Origin: Pseudomonas sp. P7548 | Lineage (GTDB): Bacteria > Pseudomonadota > Gammaproteobacteria > Pseudomonadales > Pseudomonadaceae | NCBI RefSeq assembly: GCF_013386585.1 | Contig: NZ_JACARO010000034.1 | Location: 1-64,000, forward strand | DNA length: 64,000 nucleotides | Reading direction: 5' to 3' | In this document: positions 8,485-20,100 of the stretch, in pieces | How the letters are laid out: each line of letters begins with the position of its first letter | Position numbering within the stretch: position 1 is the first letter of the stretch | Translations under genes and position numbers: made by a program | The notes under the pieces: model-generated | Databases searched by the model: none | What the model was told of the DNA's origin: nothing | Seen by the model: only the letters and a program-made list of their open reading frames with translations

Positions 8485-9273
8485 ATGTTTTCGCCATGGC
8501 GGCTGGCTGCAGGACTAACTCTATGGGCACTGGGTACCGCGGGGTGGATGCCGGCTTCGGCTGCGCAATTGGTGAGGATTGGGGCGGCGCATTTTCCGCC
8601 GTACACCGTACGCCCTGAACAAGGCGCCGACACCGGTTTGTTGCCGCAACTGGTGGAAGCCCTGAACGCCTTGCAAACCGACTACCAGTTCGTGCTGGTG
8701 CCCACTTCCATTCCGCGTCGCTTCCGTGATTTCGAACAGGGCCGGGTCGACATGGCCATCTTCGAAAATCCCGAATGGGGCTGGAAGGCGATTCCCCACA
8801 CCAACGTCGACATGGGGCTGGAAGATGCCGAAATCTTTGTTGCCCAGCGTGCGACCGGTCGCGATCAGAGCTATTTCGCCGACCTGACCGGCAAGCGCCT
8901 GGCAGTGTTCAGCGGTTATCACTACGCCTTCGCCAACTTCAATCCCGACCCCAAGTACATGGCCGAGCACTTCAACGCCACGTTGACCTATTCCCATGAC
9001 AGCAATTTGCTGATGGTGGCGCGCGGGCGAGCCGATATTGCGCTGGTCACGCGCTCGTACCTGAGTGATTTCATGGTGCGCAACGCGGACATGGCCGGGC
9101 AGTTCCTGGTGTCCGAGCGTATCGATCAGATCTACCACCACTACGCGTTATTGCGACCGAAGGCGCCGATTACCGGCGAAGCGTTTTCCGCGTTGCTCAA
9201 GCGCTTGCGGGACAACGGGCAGATGCTGAAGATTTTCGAGCCGTATCGCATCGACGTGATGGCGACGCCCTGA
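8485..9273 (+). CDS. Periplasmic solute-binding protein (bacterial extracellular SBP family 3), solitary
   Basis: About 262 residues. The N-terminus MFSPWRLAAGLTLWALGTAG with a cleavage-like PASAA is a signal peptide. The mature part has the SBP type-3 pattern: FPPYTV near the start, DTGLLPQLVEALNAL, DMAIFENPEWGW, and a ligand-cleft loop KRLAVFSGYHYAFANF. No ABC permease or ATPase gene adjoins it, so it may be an orphan sensor or binding protein, or work with components elsewhere. An in-frame GTG at 8473 is an alternative start; neither has a good Shine-Dalgarno, and ATG 8485 gives the cleaner signal peptide. The ligand cannot be named. It sits between atuR and the pyoverdine regulator without an obvious tie to either. 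Confidence 0.75.
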   Translation: MFSPWRLAAGLTLWALGTAGWMPASAAQLVRIGAAHFPPYTVRPEQGADTGLLPQLVEALNALQTDYQFVLVPTSIPRRFRDFEQGRVDMAIFENPEWGWKAIPHTNVDMGLEDAEIFVAQRATGRDQSYFADLTGKRLAVFSGYHYAFANFNPDPKYMAEHFNATLTYSHDSNLLMVARGRADIALVTRSYLSDFMVRNADMAGQFLVSERIDQIYHHYALLRPKAPITGEAFSALLKRLRDNGQMLKIFEPYRIDVMATP

Positions 9274-9310
9274 TAGGTACACCACATAACCAAATGTTGG
9301 GGCTGTTTTT

Positions 9311-9426
9311 TGTGGGAGCGGGCTTGCTCGCGAAAGCGGTGCGTCATTCAACCGATTAGTGACTGAACTACCGCATTCGCGAACAAGTCGAGTCGTCGCA
9401 CCGCCGCTCCCACAAGCCGGCCCCTA
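9311..9426. repeat. REP doublet, hybrid of two REP types
   Basis: The left arm is the common TGTGGGAGCGGGCTTGCTCGCGAA. The right arm reads, in reverse, GTGGGAGCGGCGGTGCGACG followed by ACTCGACTTGTTCGCGAA, a longer variant. It lies between convergent genes (the binding protein and pvdS) and may act as a bidirectional transcript end. Confidence 0.85.
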
Positions 9427-9443
9427 CAGGTTCCTGTGGCGTG

Positions 9444-9995
9444 TCAGACCCGGCGCGCAAACGTATCGCTATGGCTGCCCGACACCTTGCGGCAGTGCAC
9501 CAGCGCATCGCGGATCATGAAGTTCACCAGCGTGGGCGAAACGCCCAATTCCTTGGCGATGTCCTTTTGCGGTACGCCGTGCAGGCGGTACATCTCGAAC
9601 GCGTAGCGGGTGCGTTGTGGCAGCTCCGTCAGGGCGTCGGCGATGTTTTCCAGGGTGTTGAAATTGATGTGGGAGGTTTCCGGTGAAGCGCCGTGAATGA
9701 CCACATTCAAGCCTTCCTCTTCCGTCCCGGAGTACTTGAGCTCCAGGGCTTGCTTGCGGTAGTGATCGATCGCCAGGTTGCGCACGATCTGGAACAGGTA
9801 ACTCAATTGGGCCTTGAACGATGAGGTGATCGTCGGCGCCGATTGCAGCCGGAAGTAGGCGTCCTGCACTACGTCTTCGGCACGGGAGCGGCACCCGGTG
9901 ATGCGTGCCGCGATCTTCACCAGAATCAGTCGATTGTCGACGAATGCCTGGAGAAGCGGTGAGTCGCACCTGCCTGTGGTTACTTGTTCCGTCAT
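9444..9995 (-). CDS. pvdS: Iron-starvation sigma factor PvdS (ECF sigma-70)
   Basis: 183 residues. It contains DNRLILVKIAARITGCRSRAEDVVQDA (region 2 start), AQLSYLFQIVRNLAIDHYRK (region 2.3-2.4) and a region 4 helix-turn-helix GVPQKDIAKELGVSPTLVNFMIRDAL, matching PvdS closely as I know it. PvdS directs RNA polymerase to pyoverdine promoters carrying an IS box (TAAAT-N16-CGT); two such boxes are in this window. Start ATG 9995 is chosen because AAGG lies eight bases upstream; an in-frame GTG three codons earlier has no ribosome site. Its own promoter carries a Fur box, so it should be made only under iron limitation. Activity in other species is held by the FpvR anti-sigma factor, not seen here. 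Confidence 0.97.
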   Translation of the reverse strand: MTEQVTTGRCDSPLLQAFVDNRLILVKIAARITGCRSRAEDVVQDAYFRLQSAPTITSSFKAQLSYLFQIVRNLAIDHYRKQALELKYSGTEEEGLNVVIHGASPETSHINFNTLENIADALTELPQRTRYAFEMYRLHGVPQKDIAKELGVSPTLVNFMIRDALVHCRKVSGSHSDTFARRV

Positions 9996-10067
9996 GGAAA
10001 TCACCTTGTCGCAAAAGAGGTTAGGGGAGGGCGTCCTTGCTGAGGCCTCCTACACATCGGGCAACAA

Positions 10068-10097
10068 ATTATGCTTAATGATAATGATTGTCAAATG
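10068..10097 (-). promoter_or_regulatory. pvdS promoter with overlapping Fur box
   Basis: On the minus strand a perfect -35 TTGACA (10094-10089) is followed 15 bases later by CATAAT (10073-10068). The spacer carries ATCATTATCATT, the AT-rich core of a Fur site (plus strand AATGATAATGATTGTCAA). Fur-iron bound here would cover both promoter elements. The -35/-10 spacing of 15 is short, so the exact -10 is uncertain; the Fur box is convincing. Confidence 0.85.
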
Positions 10098-10162
10098 AGA
10101 AGGCGAACTAATCTTATGCTTTCTTGTTCGGTGTGAACCACGTCTCGCTCGTCCCCGGCGAC

Positions 10163-10186
10163 TAATTATTTGTCGGGGCCGTCCGT
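10163..10186 (+). promoter_or_regulatory. IS box (PvdS-dependent promoter) of pvdG-pvdL
   Basis: TAATT at 10163-10167, exactly 16 bases, then CGT at 10184-10186. This matches the known PvdS promoter form TAAAT-N16-CGT with one substitution. It sits 62 bases before the leader ORF and about 112 before pvdG. Confidence 0.8.
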
Positions 10187-10247
10187 TCTTCTGGGTGACA
10201 GGCCCGTTAGCCAAACGGCCAAGGATCCGTACCCGCAGGAGAACGAA

Positions 10248-10301
10248 ATGGGTTTTTATCGTGCATACAGCGTGTTTCAGTTTGGAGTCGTCACGCGATG
10301 A
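10248..10301 (+). CDS. 17-residue leader ORF overlapping the pvdG start
   Basis: ATG at 10248 preceded at good distance by AGGAGA (10237-10242); the peptide reads [17 protein letters not shown] and stops at TGA 10299-10301. The pvdG ATG (10298-10300) overlaps this stop as ATGA. pvdG itself has no good ribosome site of its own, because the sequence before it is the leader. Translational coupling is therefore plausible. Nothing shows that the peptide has a function, and I do not know its conservation. Confidence 0.5.
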   Translation: MGFYRAYSVFQFGVVTR

Positions 10302-11050
10302 CTACGCCGACTCGACTGCGCCTGTTCTGCCTGCCCTATTCGGGCGCCAGCGCCATGGTGTATGCGCGCTGGCGTCGAGCCCTGCCTGACTGGTTGCAGG
10401 TGTGCCCGCTGGAATTGCCCGGCCGTGGCATGCGTATGGATGAGCCTTTGCAGCGCGATATCAAGGCCTTGGCCGCGCAACTTGCCGATGAAATCAGCCG
10501 CGACCTGGTCGGCCCTTATGCGCTGTTCGGCCATAGCCTCGGTGGCCTGCTGGCGTTCGAATTGGCGCACGCGCTGAACGCACGCAACGTTCCCGCACCA
10601 CTGGCCTTGTTTGCGTCCGGCACGGCGGGCCCGGCGCGTCGCGACGTCAGCGAATACGCCATCGAAAAGACCGATGAACAACTCATCGCCCGCCTGCGCG
10701 AGCTGCAAGGCACCGCCGAAGAAGCCCTGGCCAACCCTGAACTGATGCAGTTGATGCTGCCGATCCTGCGCGCCGATTTCCTGCTGTGCGGCAGCTTCAC
10801 CTATGGCCAGCGTGCGCCGCTGGGCATGCCGATCCATGTGTTCGGCGGCAAGCAAGACAGCGTGCGCGCCGACCAGTTGCTCGACTGGCAGGCAGACGCC
10901 GCCAGTGGTTTCTCCCTCGACCTGTTCGACGGTCACCACTTCTTCCTCGTGCAGCACGAAAGCGCCGTGCTGCGCTGCATACGCCGTTATGCCGACGAAC
11001 ACCTGGCCCGCTGGCGCAATGGCGCAGCGCGGCAACGCGTAGCTGGCTGA
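10298..11050 (+). CDS. pvdG: Type II thioesterase of pyoverdine synthesis
   Basis: 250-residue alpha/beta-hydrolase of the GrsT/TesA type. The nucleophile elbow is GHSLGG with Ser80; the catalytic His is in FDGHHFFL near residue 214. Type II thioesterases clear wrongly primed or stalled acyl groups from carrier domains of peptide synthetases, here presumably PvdL and the other pyoverdine enzymes in the cytoplasm. It is followed 54 bases later by pvdL on the same strand, and both are served by the IS box upstream. The pvdS-pvdG-pvdL order is the one I recall from P. aeruginosa. Confidence 0.93.
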   Translation: MTTPTRLRLFCLPYSGASAMVYARWRRALPDWLQVCPLELPGRGMRMDEPLQRDIKALAAQLADEISRDLVGPYALFGHSLGGLLAFELAHALNARNVPAPLALFASGTAGPARRDVSEYAIEKTDEQLIARLRELQGTAEEALANPELMQLMLPILRADFLLCGSFTYGQRAPLGMPIHVFGGKQDSVRADQLLDWQADAASGFSLDLFDGHHFFLVQHESAVLRCIRRYADEHLARWRNGAARQRVAG

Positions 11051-11104
11051 ACACGCCCCACGAATTCCCGATTTTCCCGTAAGCCGCTTTCAGGCAGGAA
11101 CCCC

Positions 11105-14100
11105 ATGATGGACGCCTTCGAACTCCCCCAAACGCTGGTCCAGTCCCTTCAACGTCGCGCCGCGCAGACGCCGGACCAGGTCGCCCTGCGCTTCCTCGCC
11201 GACGCTGCCGAGCACAACGTGGTGCTCAGCTACCGCGAGCTGGACCAACGCGCCCGCACCATCGCCGCCGCCTTGCAGGCCAATGCGGATTTGGGCGACC
11301 GTGCCGTGCTGTTGTTCCCCAGCGGTCCGGACTACGTCGCGGCGTTCTTTGGTTGCCTGTACGCGGGCGTGATCGCGGTGCCGGCGTATCCGCCGGAATC
11401 CACGCGCCGTCACCATCAGGAGCGCCTGCTGTCGATCATCAGCGACGCCGAGCCGCGCCTGCTGTTGACCATCGCCAGCCTCGCCGAGGGCTTGTCGCAG
11501 ATTGAAAATGCGCCACCGGTCTTGAGCGTCGACAGCCTGGAAAATACCGGCGATTGGACTGGCCCGGTCCTGCACCCCGACGACATCGCTTTCCTGCAAT
11601 ACACCTCCGGTTCCACCGCCTTGCCCAAAGGCGTGCAAGTCAGCCACGGCAACCTGGTGGCCAACGAAGTGCTGATCCGTCGCGGGTTTGGCATCGACCT
11701 CAATCCGGACGACGTGATTGTCAGCTGGCTGCCGCTGTACCACGACATGGGCTTGATCGGCGGCCTGCTGCAACCGATCTTCAGCGGCGTGCCCTGCGTG
11801 CTGATGTCGCCGGCCTACTTCCTCGGCCGGCCGTTGCGCTGGCTTGAAGCGATGAGTGAATACGGCGGTACCATCAGCGGCGGCCCGGATTTCGCCTACC
11901 GCCTGTGCAGCGAGCGGGTCAGCGAATCGGCCCTGGAACGCCTGGACCTGAGCCAATGGCGTGTGGCCTATTCCGGCTCCGAACCGATCCGCCTCGACAC
12001 CCTGGAACGCTTCGCCGAGAAGTTCGCCACCTGTGGGTTCACCCCGAACAATTTCTTCGCCTCCTACGGCCTGGCCGAGGCGACGCTGTTTGTCGCCGGT
12101 GGCACCCGTGGCCACGGCATCCCGGCGCTGCGTGTTGATGAGCAAGCCCTGGCCGCCAACCGCGCCGAACCGGGGCAGGGCAGTGCGATCATGAGCTGCG
12201 GCACCCGCCAGCCGGACCATGCGGTGCTGATCGTCGACCCGCACACCCTCTCAGAACTGGCCGACAACAGCGTCGGCGAACTCTGGGCCACCGGCCCGAG
12301 CATCGCCCACGGCTACTGGCGCAACCCCGAAGCCACCGCCAAGACCTTCGTGCAACACGCCGGCCGTACCTGGCTGCGCACGGGCGACCTGGGTTTTATC
12401 CGCGAGGGCGAGGTGTACATCACCGGTCGCCTCAAAGACCTGCTGATCGTGCGTGGCCACAACCTGTACCCGCAGGACATCGAGCAGACCATCGAGCGCG
12501 AAGTGGAAGTGGTGCGCAAGGGCCGTGTCGCGGCATTTGCCGTCAATGACCAGGGCCTGGAGGGCATCGGTATCGCCGTTGAAATCAGCCGCAGCGTGCA
12601 GAAAATCCTGCCACCCGAAGCGCTGATCAAGGCGATCCGCCAAGCCGTGGCCGAGGCCTATCAAGAGGCGCCAAGCGTGGTGATGCTGCTCAACCCCGGC
12701 GCCTTGCCGAAGACGTCCAGCGGCAAGGTGCAACGTGCGGCCTGTGCCCTGCGCCACGCTGATGGCAGCCTCGACAGCTACGCGCTGTTCCCTGGCCTGC
12801 AAGCGCACGCTGGTGACGCCGCGCTGGAATCCGAATTGCAAAATCAGATCGCAGCGATCTGGTGCGAGCAACTGCACGTGGCAACGGTCGCGGCGGATGA
12901 TCACTTCTTCCTGCTCGGCGGTAACTCCATCACCGCCACCCAAGTCGTGGCGCGCCTGCGTGAGGCCCTCGGCCTGGAGCTGAACCTGCGCATGCTGTTC
13001 GAAGCGCCGACCCTGCAAGGTTTTGCCGCCAATATCGCGCAATTGCAGCAGGACGGTGGCGTCGCCCAAGGCGCGATTCATGCGTTGTCGCGCCAGGACG
13101 AGTTGCCCCAATCCCTGGCACAGAACCGCCTGTGGATCACCTGGCAACTGGACCCGCAGAGCAGCGCCTACACCATTCCCGGTGCCCTGCGTTTGCGTGG
13201 CGAACTGGACGAAGACGCGGTGCGCGCCAGCTTCCAGCAGCTGATCGAGCGCCATGAAGCCCTGCGCACCCGCTTCTACGAACGAGACGGGCAAGCCTGC
13301 CAGCGTGTCGACGCAACCACCGGGTTCGACCTGCACGTCATCGACCTCAGCGACCTGCCCGCCGCCGAGCGTGAGGCCCGCGCACAACAGATCCGCGAGG
13401 ACGAAGCGCGCACCCAGTTCGACCTGGAAAAAGGCCCGCTGCTGTGGGTGACCCTGCTGCGCCTGGACGATGAAGAGCACCACCTGCTGGTGACGTTGCA
13501 CCACATCATCGCCGATGGCTGGTCGCTGAACATCCTGATCGACGAATTCTCCCAGCTGTACGCCGCGGCCACCCAAGGCCAACGTCTGGAGTTGCCGGCA
13601 CTGGCCCTGCAGTACGCCGACTACGGCAGTTGGCAGCGCCAATGGCTGGCTGAAGGCGAAGGCCAGCGCCAACTGGCGTACTGGAAAGCGCAATTGGGCG
13701 ATGAGCATCCGACGCTCAGCCTGGCCACCGACCATCCGCGCTCGGCACAACACCGCCACACTGCCGCGCGCCACACAGTGCGCCTGGGCGCGAGCCTCAG
13801 CGAAGCCATTCGCCAGACCGCCCAGGCCAACGAATCCACGCCGTTCATGCTGTTGTTGGCCGCGTTCCAGAGCCTGCTCTATCGCTACAGCGGCCAGCGT
13901 GATATCCGCATCGGCGTGCCCAATGCCAACCGTCCGCGCCAGGAAACCCAAGGCCTGGTCGGGTTCTTCATCAACACCCTGGTGTTGCGTGCCGAGCTGG
14001 ACGGGCGCCTGCCGTTCACTGAACTGCTGACCGCAACCCGCCAAGCAGCGCTGGGTGCGCAGGCTCACCAGGACCTGCCGTTCGAACAGCTGCTGGAAGC

Positions 14101-17100
14101 CTTCCCCCAAGCCCGCGAGCAAGGCTTGTTCCAGGTCATGTTCAACCACCAGCAGCGCGATTTGAGCGCCTTGCGCCGTCTGCCCGGCATGCTCGCCGAC
14201 GAGTTGCCGTGGCACAGCCGCGAAGCCAAGTTCGACCTGCAACTGCACACCGAAGAGGACCGCAACGGGCGCCTGAGCCTGTCGTTCGACTACGCCGACG
14301 AACTGTTCGACAGCGCGACCATCGAGCGCCTGGCCGAGCACTACATCCACCTGTTGCAGGCCGTCTGCGAGCACCCCCAGCAAGCCATCGGCGACCTCGT
14401 ACTGATGCAGCACGACGAACAGGCGCGTTACAGCGAAGCCCCCTGCGCGCCGGCCCGGCAGTGGTTGCCCGAACTGCTCAACCAGCAGGTCTCGGATAAC
14501 ACCGCCGTGGTCTGGGACGGCGGCAGCCTGACCTTCGCCCAACTGCACACCCAGGCCAACCGCCTGGCCCATTACCTGCGCGACAAAGGCGTCGGCCCGG
14601 ACGTGTGCGTGGCCATCGCCGCCGAGCGTTCGCCGCAGTTGCTGATCGGCTTGCTGGCGATCATCAAGGCCGGTGGCGCCTACGTGCCGCTGGACCCGGA
14701 TTACCCCGCCGACCGCCTGGCCTACATGCTCAAGGACAGCGGCGTACACCTGCTGTTGACCCAGACCGCGTTGCTGGAACACCTGCCGACGGCCGAGGGC
14801 GTGTGCGTCATCGCCATGGACAGCCTGCACCTCGATAGCTGGCCGACCCAGGCCCCCGGCCTGCACCTCGACGGCGACAACCTTGCCTACGTGATCTACA
14901 CCTCCGGCTCCACTGGTCAACCCAAAGGCGTGGGCAACACCCATGGCGCCTTGGCCGAGCGCTTGCAGTGGATGCAAGCCACGTATCAACTCAACGACAC
15001 CGACGTGCTGATGCAAAAGGCGCCGATCAGTTTCGACGTGTCGGTGTGGGAATGCTTCTGGCCACTGATCACCGGTTGCCGCCTGGTACTCGCTGGCCCG
15101 GGTGAACACCGTGATCCGCACCGCATCGCGCAGTTGGTGCAAGAACACGGCGTGACCACCCTGCACTTTGTGCCGCCGCTGTTGCAGCTGTTTATCGATG
15201 AGCCGTTGGTAGCCGAATGCACCAGCCTGCGTCGCCTGTTCTCCGGTGGCGAAGCCTTGCCTGCCGAATTGCGCAACCGCGTGTTGGCGCAGTTGCCGGC
15301 GGTGCAATTGCACAACCGCTATGGCCCGACCGAAACCGCGATCAACGTGACCCATTGGCACTGCACCGCTGCCGATGGCGAGCGCTCGCCGATTGGCCGC
15401 CCGCTGGGCAATGTGATCTGCCGCGTGCTGGATGAACAGCTCAACCCCGTGCCGCTGGGTGTACCGGGCGAGTTGTGCATCGGCGGTATCGGCCTGGCCC
15501 GGGGTTACCTGGGGCGCGCTGGCTTGACCGCCGAGCGTTTTGTCGCCGACCACCAGGGCGCACGCCTGTATCGCACCGGTGACCGTGCCCGCTGGACGGC
15601 CGATGGGGTCATCGAGTACCTCGGCCGCCTCGATCAGCAGGTCAAGTTGCGTGGCTTCCGTGTGGAACCGCAAGAAATCGAAGCACGCATGCTGGCCCTG
15701 GACGGCATCGCCCAGGCCGTGGTGCTGGTGCGTGATGCGCAACTGATCGGTTACTACACCGCCCACGCCGAGCGGGATGAAGTCGACGTAAAAACCGCCC
15801 TGGCCGCCGAACTGCCGGAGTACATGGTGCCCGCGCTGTTGATGCGCCTGGAGCACATGCCCCTGAGCCCCAGCGGCAAGCTCGACCGCCGTGCGTTGCC
15901 CGAGCCCGTGTGGCAAACCCGCGAGCACATCGAGCCCGAAACCCCGTTGCAACAGCAGATCGCTGCGATCTGGCGCGAAGTCCTCGGCGCGCCGCGCATC
16001 GGCTTGCGTGATGACTTCTTCGCCCTCGGTGGACATTCGTTGCTCGCCACCCAGATCATTTCCCGCACCCGCCAGGCGTGCGATGTGGAGCTGCCGCTGC
16101 GCACCCTGTTCGAAGCCAGTGAGCTGGGCGCCTTTGCCGAGCAGGTCGGGCAGATCCAGGCCTCGGGCCAACGCAACCAGCAAACCGCCATTGCCAAGGT
16201 CGACCGCCGCCAGCCTGTGGCGTTGTCCTATTCCCAACAGCGCATGTGGTTCCTCTGGCAGATGGAGCCGGACAGCCCGGCGTACAACGTGGGCGGTATG
16301 GCGCGCTTGCGCGGCGTGCTCGACGTTGGCCGTTTCGAGGCCGCGTTGCAAGCGCTGATCATGCGCCACGAAACCCTGCGCACCACCTTCCCGAGCGTGG
16401 ATGGCGTGGCGTACCAGAAGGTCTCGCCACAGACCGGCCTGCGCATGGACTGGCAGGACTTCTCGGCGCTCAACGAAACCGAGTGCCAGCAGCGTCTGCA
16501 GCAACTGGCCGATGTTGAAGCCCACACCCCGTTCAATCTGGAAACCGGGCCACTGTTGCGCGCCTGCCTGGTCAAGGCCGGCGAGCAGGAACACTACCTG
16601 GTGCTGACCCTGCACCACATTGTCACCGAAGGCTGGGCCATGGACATCTTTGCCCGTGAACTCAGCGCGCTGTACGAAGCCTTTATCGATGAGCGTGACT
16701 CGCCGCTGGCGCCGTTGCCGGTGCAATACCTCGACTACAGCGTGTGGCAGCGCCAGTGGCTGGAGTCTGGCGAACGCCAGCGCCAACTCGACTATTGGAC
16801 GCAGCAGTTGGGCAACGAACACCCGCTGCTGGAACTGCCCGGCGACCGCCCACGGCCACCGGTGCAAAGCCATCAGGGCGAGCTGTACCGCTTTGACTTG
16901 AGCGATGACCTGGCCGCCCGCGTGCGTGCCTTCAATGCCGAGCGCGGCCTGACCTTGTTCATGACCATGACCGCCACCCTGGCCGTGTTGCTCTACCGCT
17001 ACAGCGGCCAGACTGACCTGCGCATCGGCGCGCCGGTGGCCAACCGTATCCGTCCGGAAAGCGAAGGGCTGATCGGCGCGTTCCTCAATACCCAAGTACT

Positions 17101-20100
17101 GCGTTGCCAGCTCAACGGGCAGATGAACGTCGGCGAGCTATTCGAGCAAGTGCGTCACACCGTAATCGAAGGCCAGTCCCATCAAGACCTGCCGTTCGAC
17201 CACGTGGTGGAAGCCCTGCAACCGCCGCGCAGTGCGGCGTACAACCCGCTGTTCCAGGTGATGTGCAACGTGCAGCGCTGGGAATTCCAGCAAAGCCGGC
17301 AACTGGCCGGTATGACCGTCGAGTACCTGGCCAACGATGCCCGCGCCACCAAGTTCGACCTCAACCTGGAAGTCACCGACCTCGACCATCGCCTGGGTTG
17401 CTGCCTGACCTACAGCACCGACCTGTTCGACGAGCCGCGCATTGCACGCATGGCCGAGCATTGGCGCAACCTGCTGGAAGCGCTGATCGCCGATCCGCAG
17501 CAGCGACTCAGCGAACTGCCCTTGCTCACCGTCGTCGAGCAACACGCGTTGCAAGACAGCCTGGGCATCGAAAAGGGCGAGCATCGCCTCGACCAGTGCA
17601 TTCATCAGCTGTTCAGCCAACAGGCCGCAGCCCGTGGCGATGCCCCTGCACTGACCTTTGCCGGCGCTACCCTCAGCTACCGCGAACTGAACGAACGCGC
17701 CAACCGCCTGGCTTGGATGCTACGCGAGCGTGGCGTGGGCCCGCAGGTGCGTGTCGGCCTGGCGTTGCCGCGTTCCCTGGAAATGGTTGTCGGCCTGCTG
17801 GCGATCCTCAAGGCCGGCGGCGCCTATGTGCCGCTGGACCCGGAATACCCGCTCGACCGCCTGCACTACATGATCGAAGACAGTGGCATCGGCCTGCTGC
17901 TCAGCGACGCGGCGATGTTCGAAGCCCTCGGCGAATTGCCGGCGACGGTGGCGTGCTGGTGCCTGGAAGATGACCTGCCGGTGCTCGCCAACTACCCGTC
18001 GGATGAGCTGCCGTTTATCAGCCTGCCGCAACACCAGGCGTACTTGATCTACACCTCCGGCTCCACCGGCAAACCGAAAGGCGTGGTGGTGGCTCACGGT
18101 GAGATCGCCATGCACTGCGCGGCAGTGATCCAGCGCTTCGGCATGCGTGCGGACGACTGCGAGCTGCACTTCTACTCGATCAACTTCGATGCCGCCACCG
18201 AGCGTTTGCTGGTGCCGTTGCTCAGCGGTGCCCAGGTGGTATTGCGCGCCCAGGGCCAGTGGGATGCCGAGGAAATCTGCGGGCTGATCCGCACTCATCG
18301 CATCAACATCCTGGGCTTCACGCCCAGCTACGGCAGCCAGTTGGCGCAATGGCTGGCGACCCAACAACAGACCTTGCCGGTGCGCATGTGCATCACCGGC
18401 GGTGAAGCACTGACTGGCGAACACTTGCAGCGCATTCGTGCGGCCTTCCAGCCCGAGGTGTTCTTCAACGCCTATGGCCCGACGGAAACCGTGGTCATGC
18501 CGCTTGCCAGCCTTGCGCCCGAGCAACTGGAAGAGGGCGCTGGCAGCGTGCCGATCGGCAGCATCATTGGCGATCGCGTGGCCTACATTCTCGACGCCGA
18601 CCTGGCGCTGGTGCCCCAAGGCGCGACCGGCGAGCTGTACGTCGGCGGCGCGGGTTTGGCCCAGGGTTATCACCAACGCCCGGGCATGACGGCCGAGCGT
18701 TTTGTCACTGACCCGTTCGCCCATGACGGCGGGCGCCTGTACCGCACCGGCGACCTGGTGCGCCAACGCGCCGATGGCTTGGTGGAGTACCTGGGGCGGA
18801 TCGACCATCAGGTGAAGATCCGTGGTTTCCGCATCGAGCTGGGCGAGATCGAAACCCGCCTGCTGGAGCACGAAGCCGTGCGTGAAGCCGTGGTGCTGGC
18901 GCTGGATTCGCCGAGTGGCAAACAGCTGGTGGCGTACCTGGCCAGCGATGCCGAACACGGCGCGCTGCGTGACGCGCTGAAGGCTCATCTCAAGGCGCAA
19001 CTGCCGGACTACATGGTGCCCGCGCACCTGATCGTGCTCGACAGCATGCCGCTCACCGCCAACGGCAAACTCGACCGCCGTGCCTTGCCGCAACCGGACC
19101 CGGAGGCCAACCGTCAACACTACGTGGCTCCGCGCAATGAACTGGAAAGCACGCTGGCCGCCATCTGGTGCGCGGTGTTGAACGTGCAGCAAGTCGGCCT
19201 CGACGATAACTTCTTTGAACTGGGCGGCGACTCGATCCTGTCGATCCAGGTGGTCAGCCGTGCGCGGCAGGCGGGCATTCATTTCAGCCCCCGCGACCTG
19301 TTCCAGCACCAGACCGTGCAAACCCTGGCCGCCGTTGCCACGCGCACCGAGCAAGTCACCGCGGAGCAGGGCGTGCTCACCGGCCGCTCGGGGCTGACGC
19401 CGATCCAGCATTGGTTCTTTGACACCGAGATCCCGAACCGCCAGCACTGGAACCAGGCGCTGCTGCTCAAGCCGTTGCAATTGCTCGACCCACACCGCCT
19501 GGAGCAAGCGCTGTTGGCGGTGCTGGAACACCACGACGCCCTGCGCCTGAGCTTCACCTCGCGTGATGCGCAATGGCACGCCGAACACTTGGCGGTGCCG
19601 CAAGGTGGCGTGTTGATGCAGGCGCAGGTGCGTGACATGGCTGATTGCACCGCGCTGTTCACCGATACCCAACGCAGCCTCGACCTGGAACACGGCCCGC
19701 TGTTGCGCGCCTTGCTGGTGGACGGTCCCGAGGGCCAACAACGCCTGCTGATTGCGATTCATCACCTAGTGGTGGACGGCGTGTCCTGGCGTGTGTTGCT
19801 TGAAGACCTGCAAAATGTCTATCGCCAACTGAGCGACGGCCAATCCGTCAGCCTGCCGGCCAAGACCAGCGCGCTGCGTGACTGGGCCGCCCGCTTGCAG
19901 GCCTATGCTGGCAGCGAATCCCTGCGTGAAGAGTTGAGTGTGTGGCAACTCCAGTTGGCCGGGCCTGACGCGGCATTGCCGGTGGCACGCCCACAAGGTT
20001 CGCTGCGCAATCGCGATGCCGACACCGTCAGCGTGCGCCTGGATGCCGAGCGTACCCGCCAGTTGCTGCAACAGGCCCCGAGTGCGTATCGCACCCAGGT

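Larger units (their letters stand above)
9996..10297. other. pvdS-pvdG divergent regulatory region
   Basis: About 300 bases without a conventional gene. It holds, from left to right, the pvdS leader, the Fur-controlled pvdS promoter (10068-10097), an IS-box promoter pointing toward pvdG (10163-10186), an inverted GTCCCCGGCGAC / GTCGGGGCC-like motif around 10160-10180, and a 17-codon ORF that overlaps the pvdG start. Confidence 0.8.
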
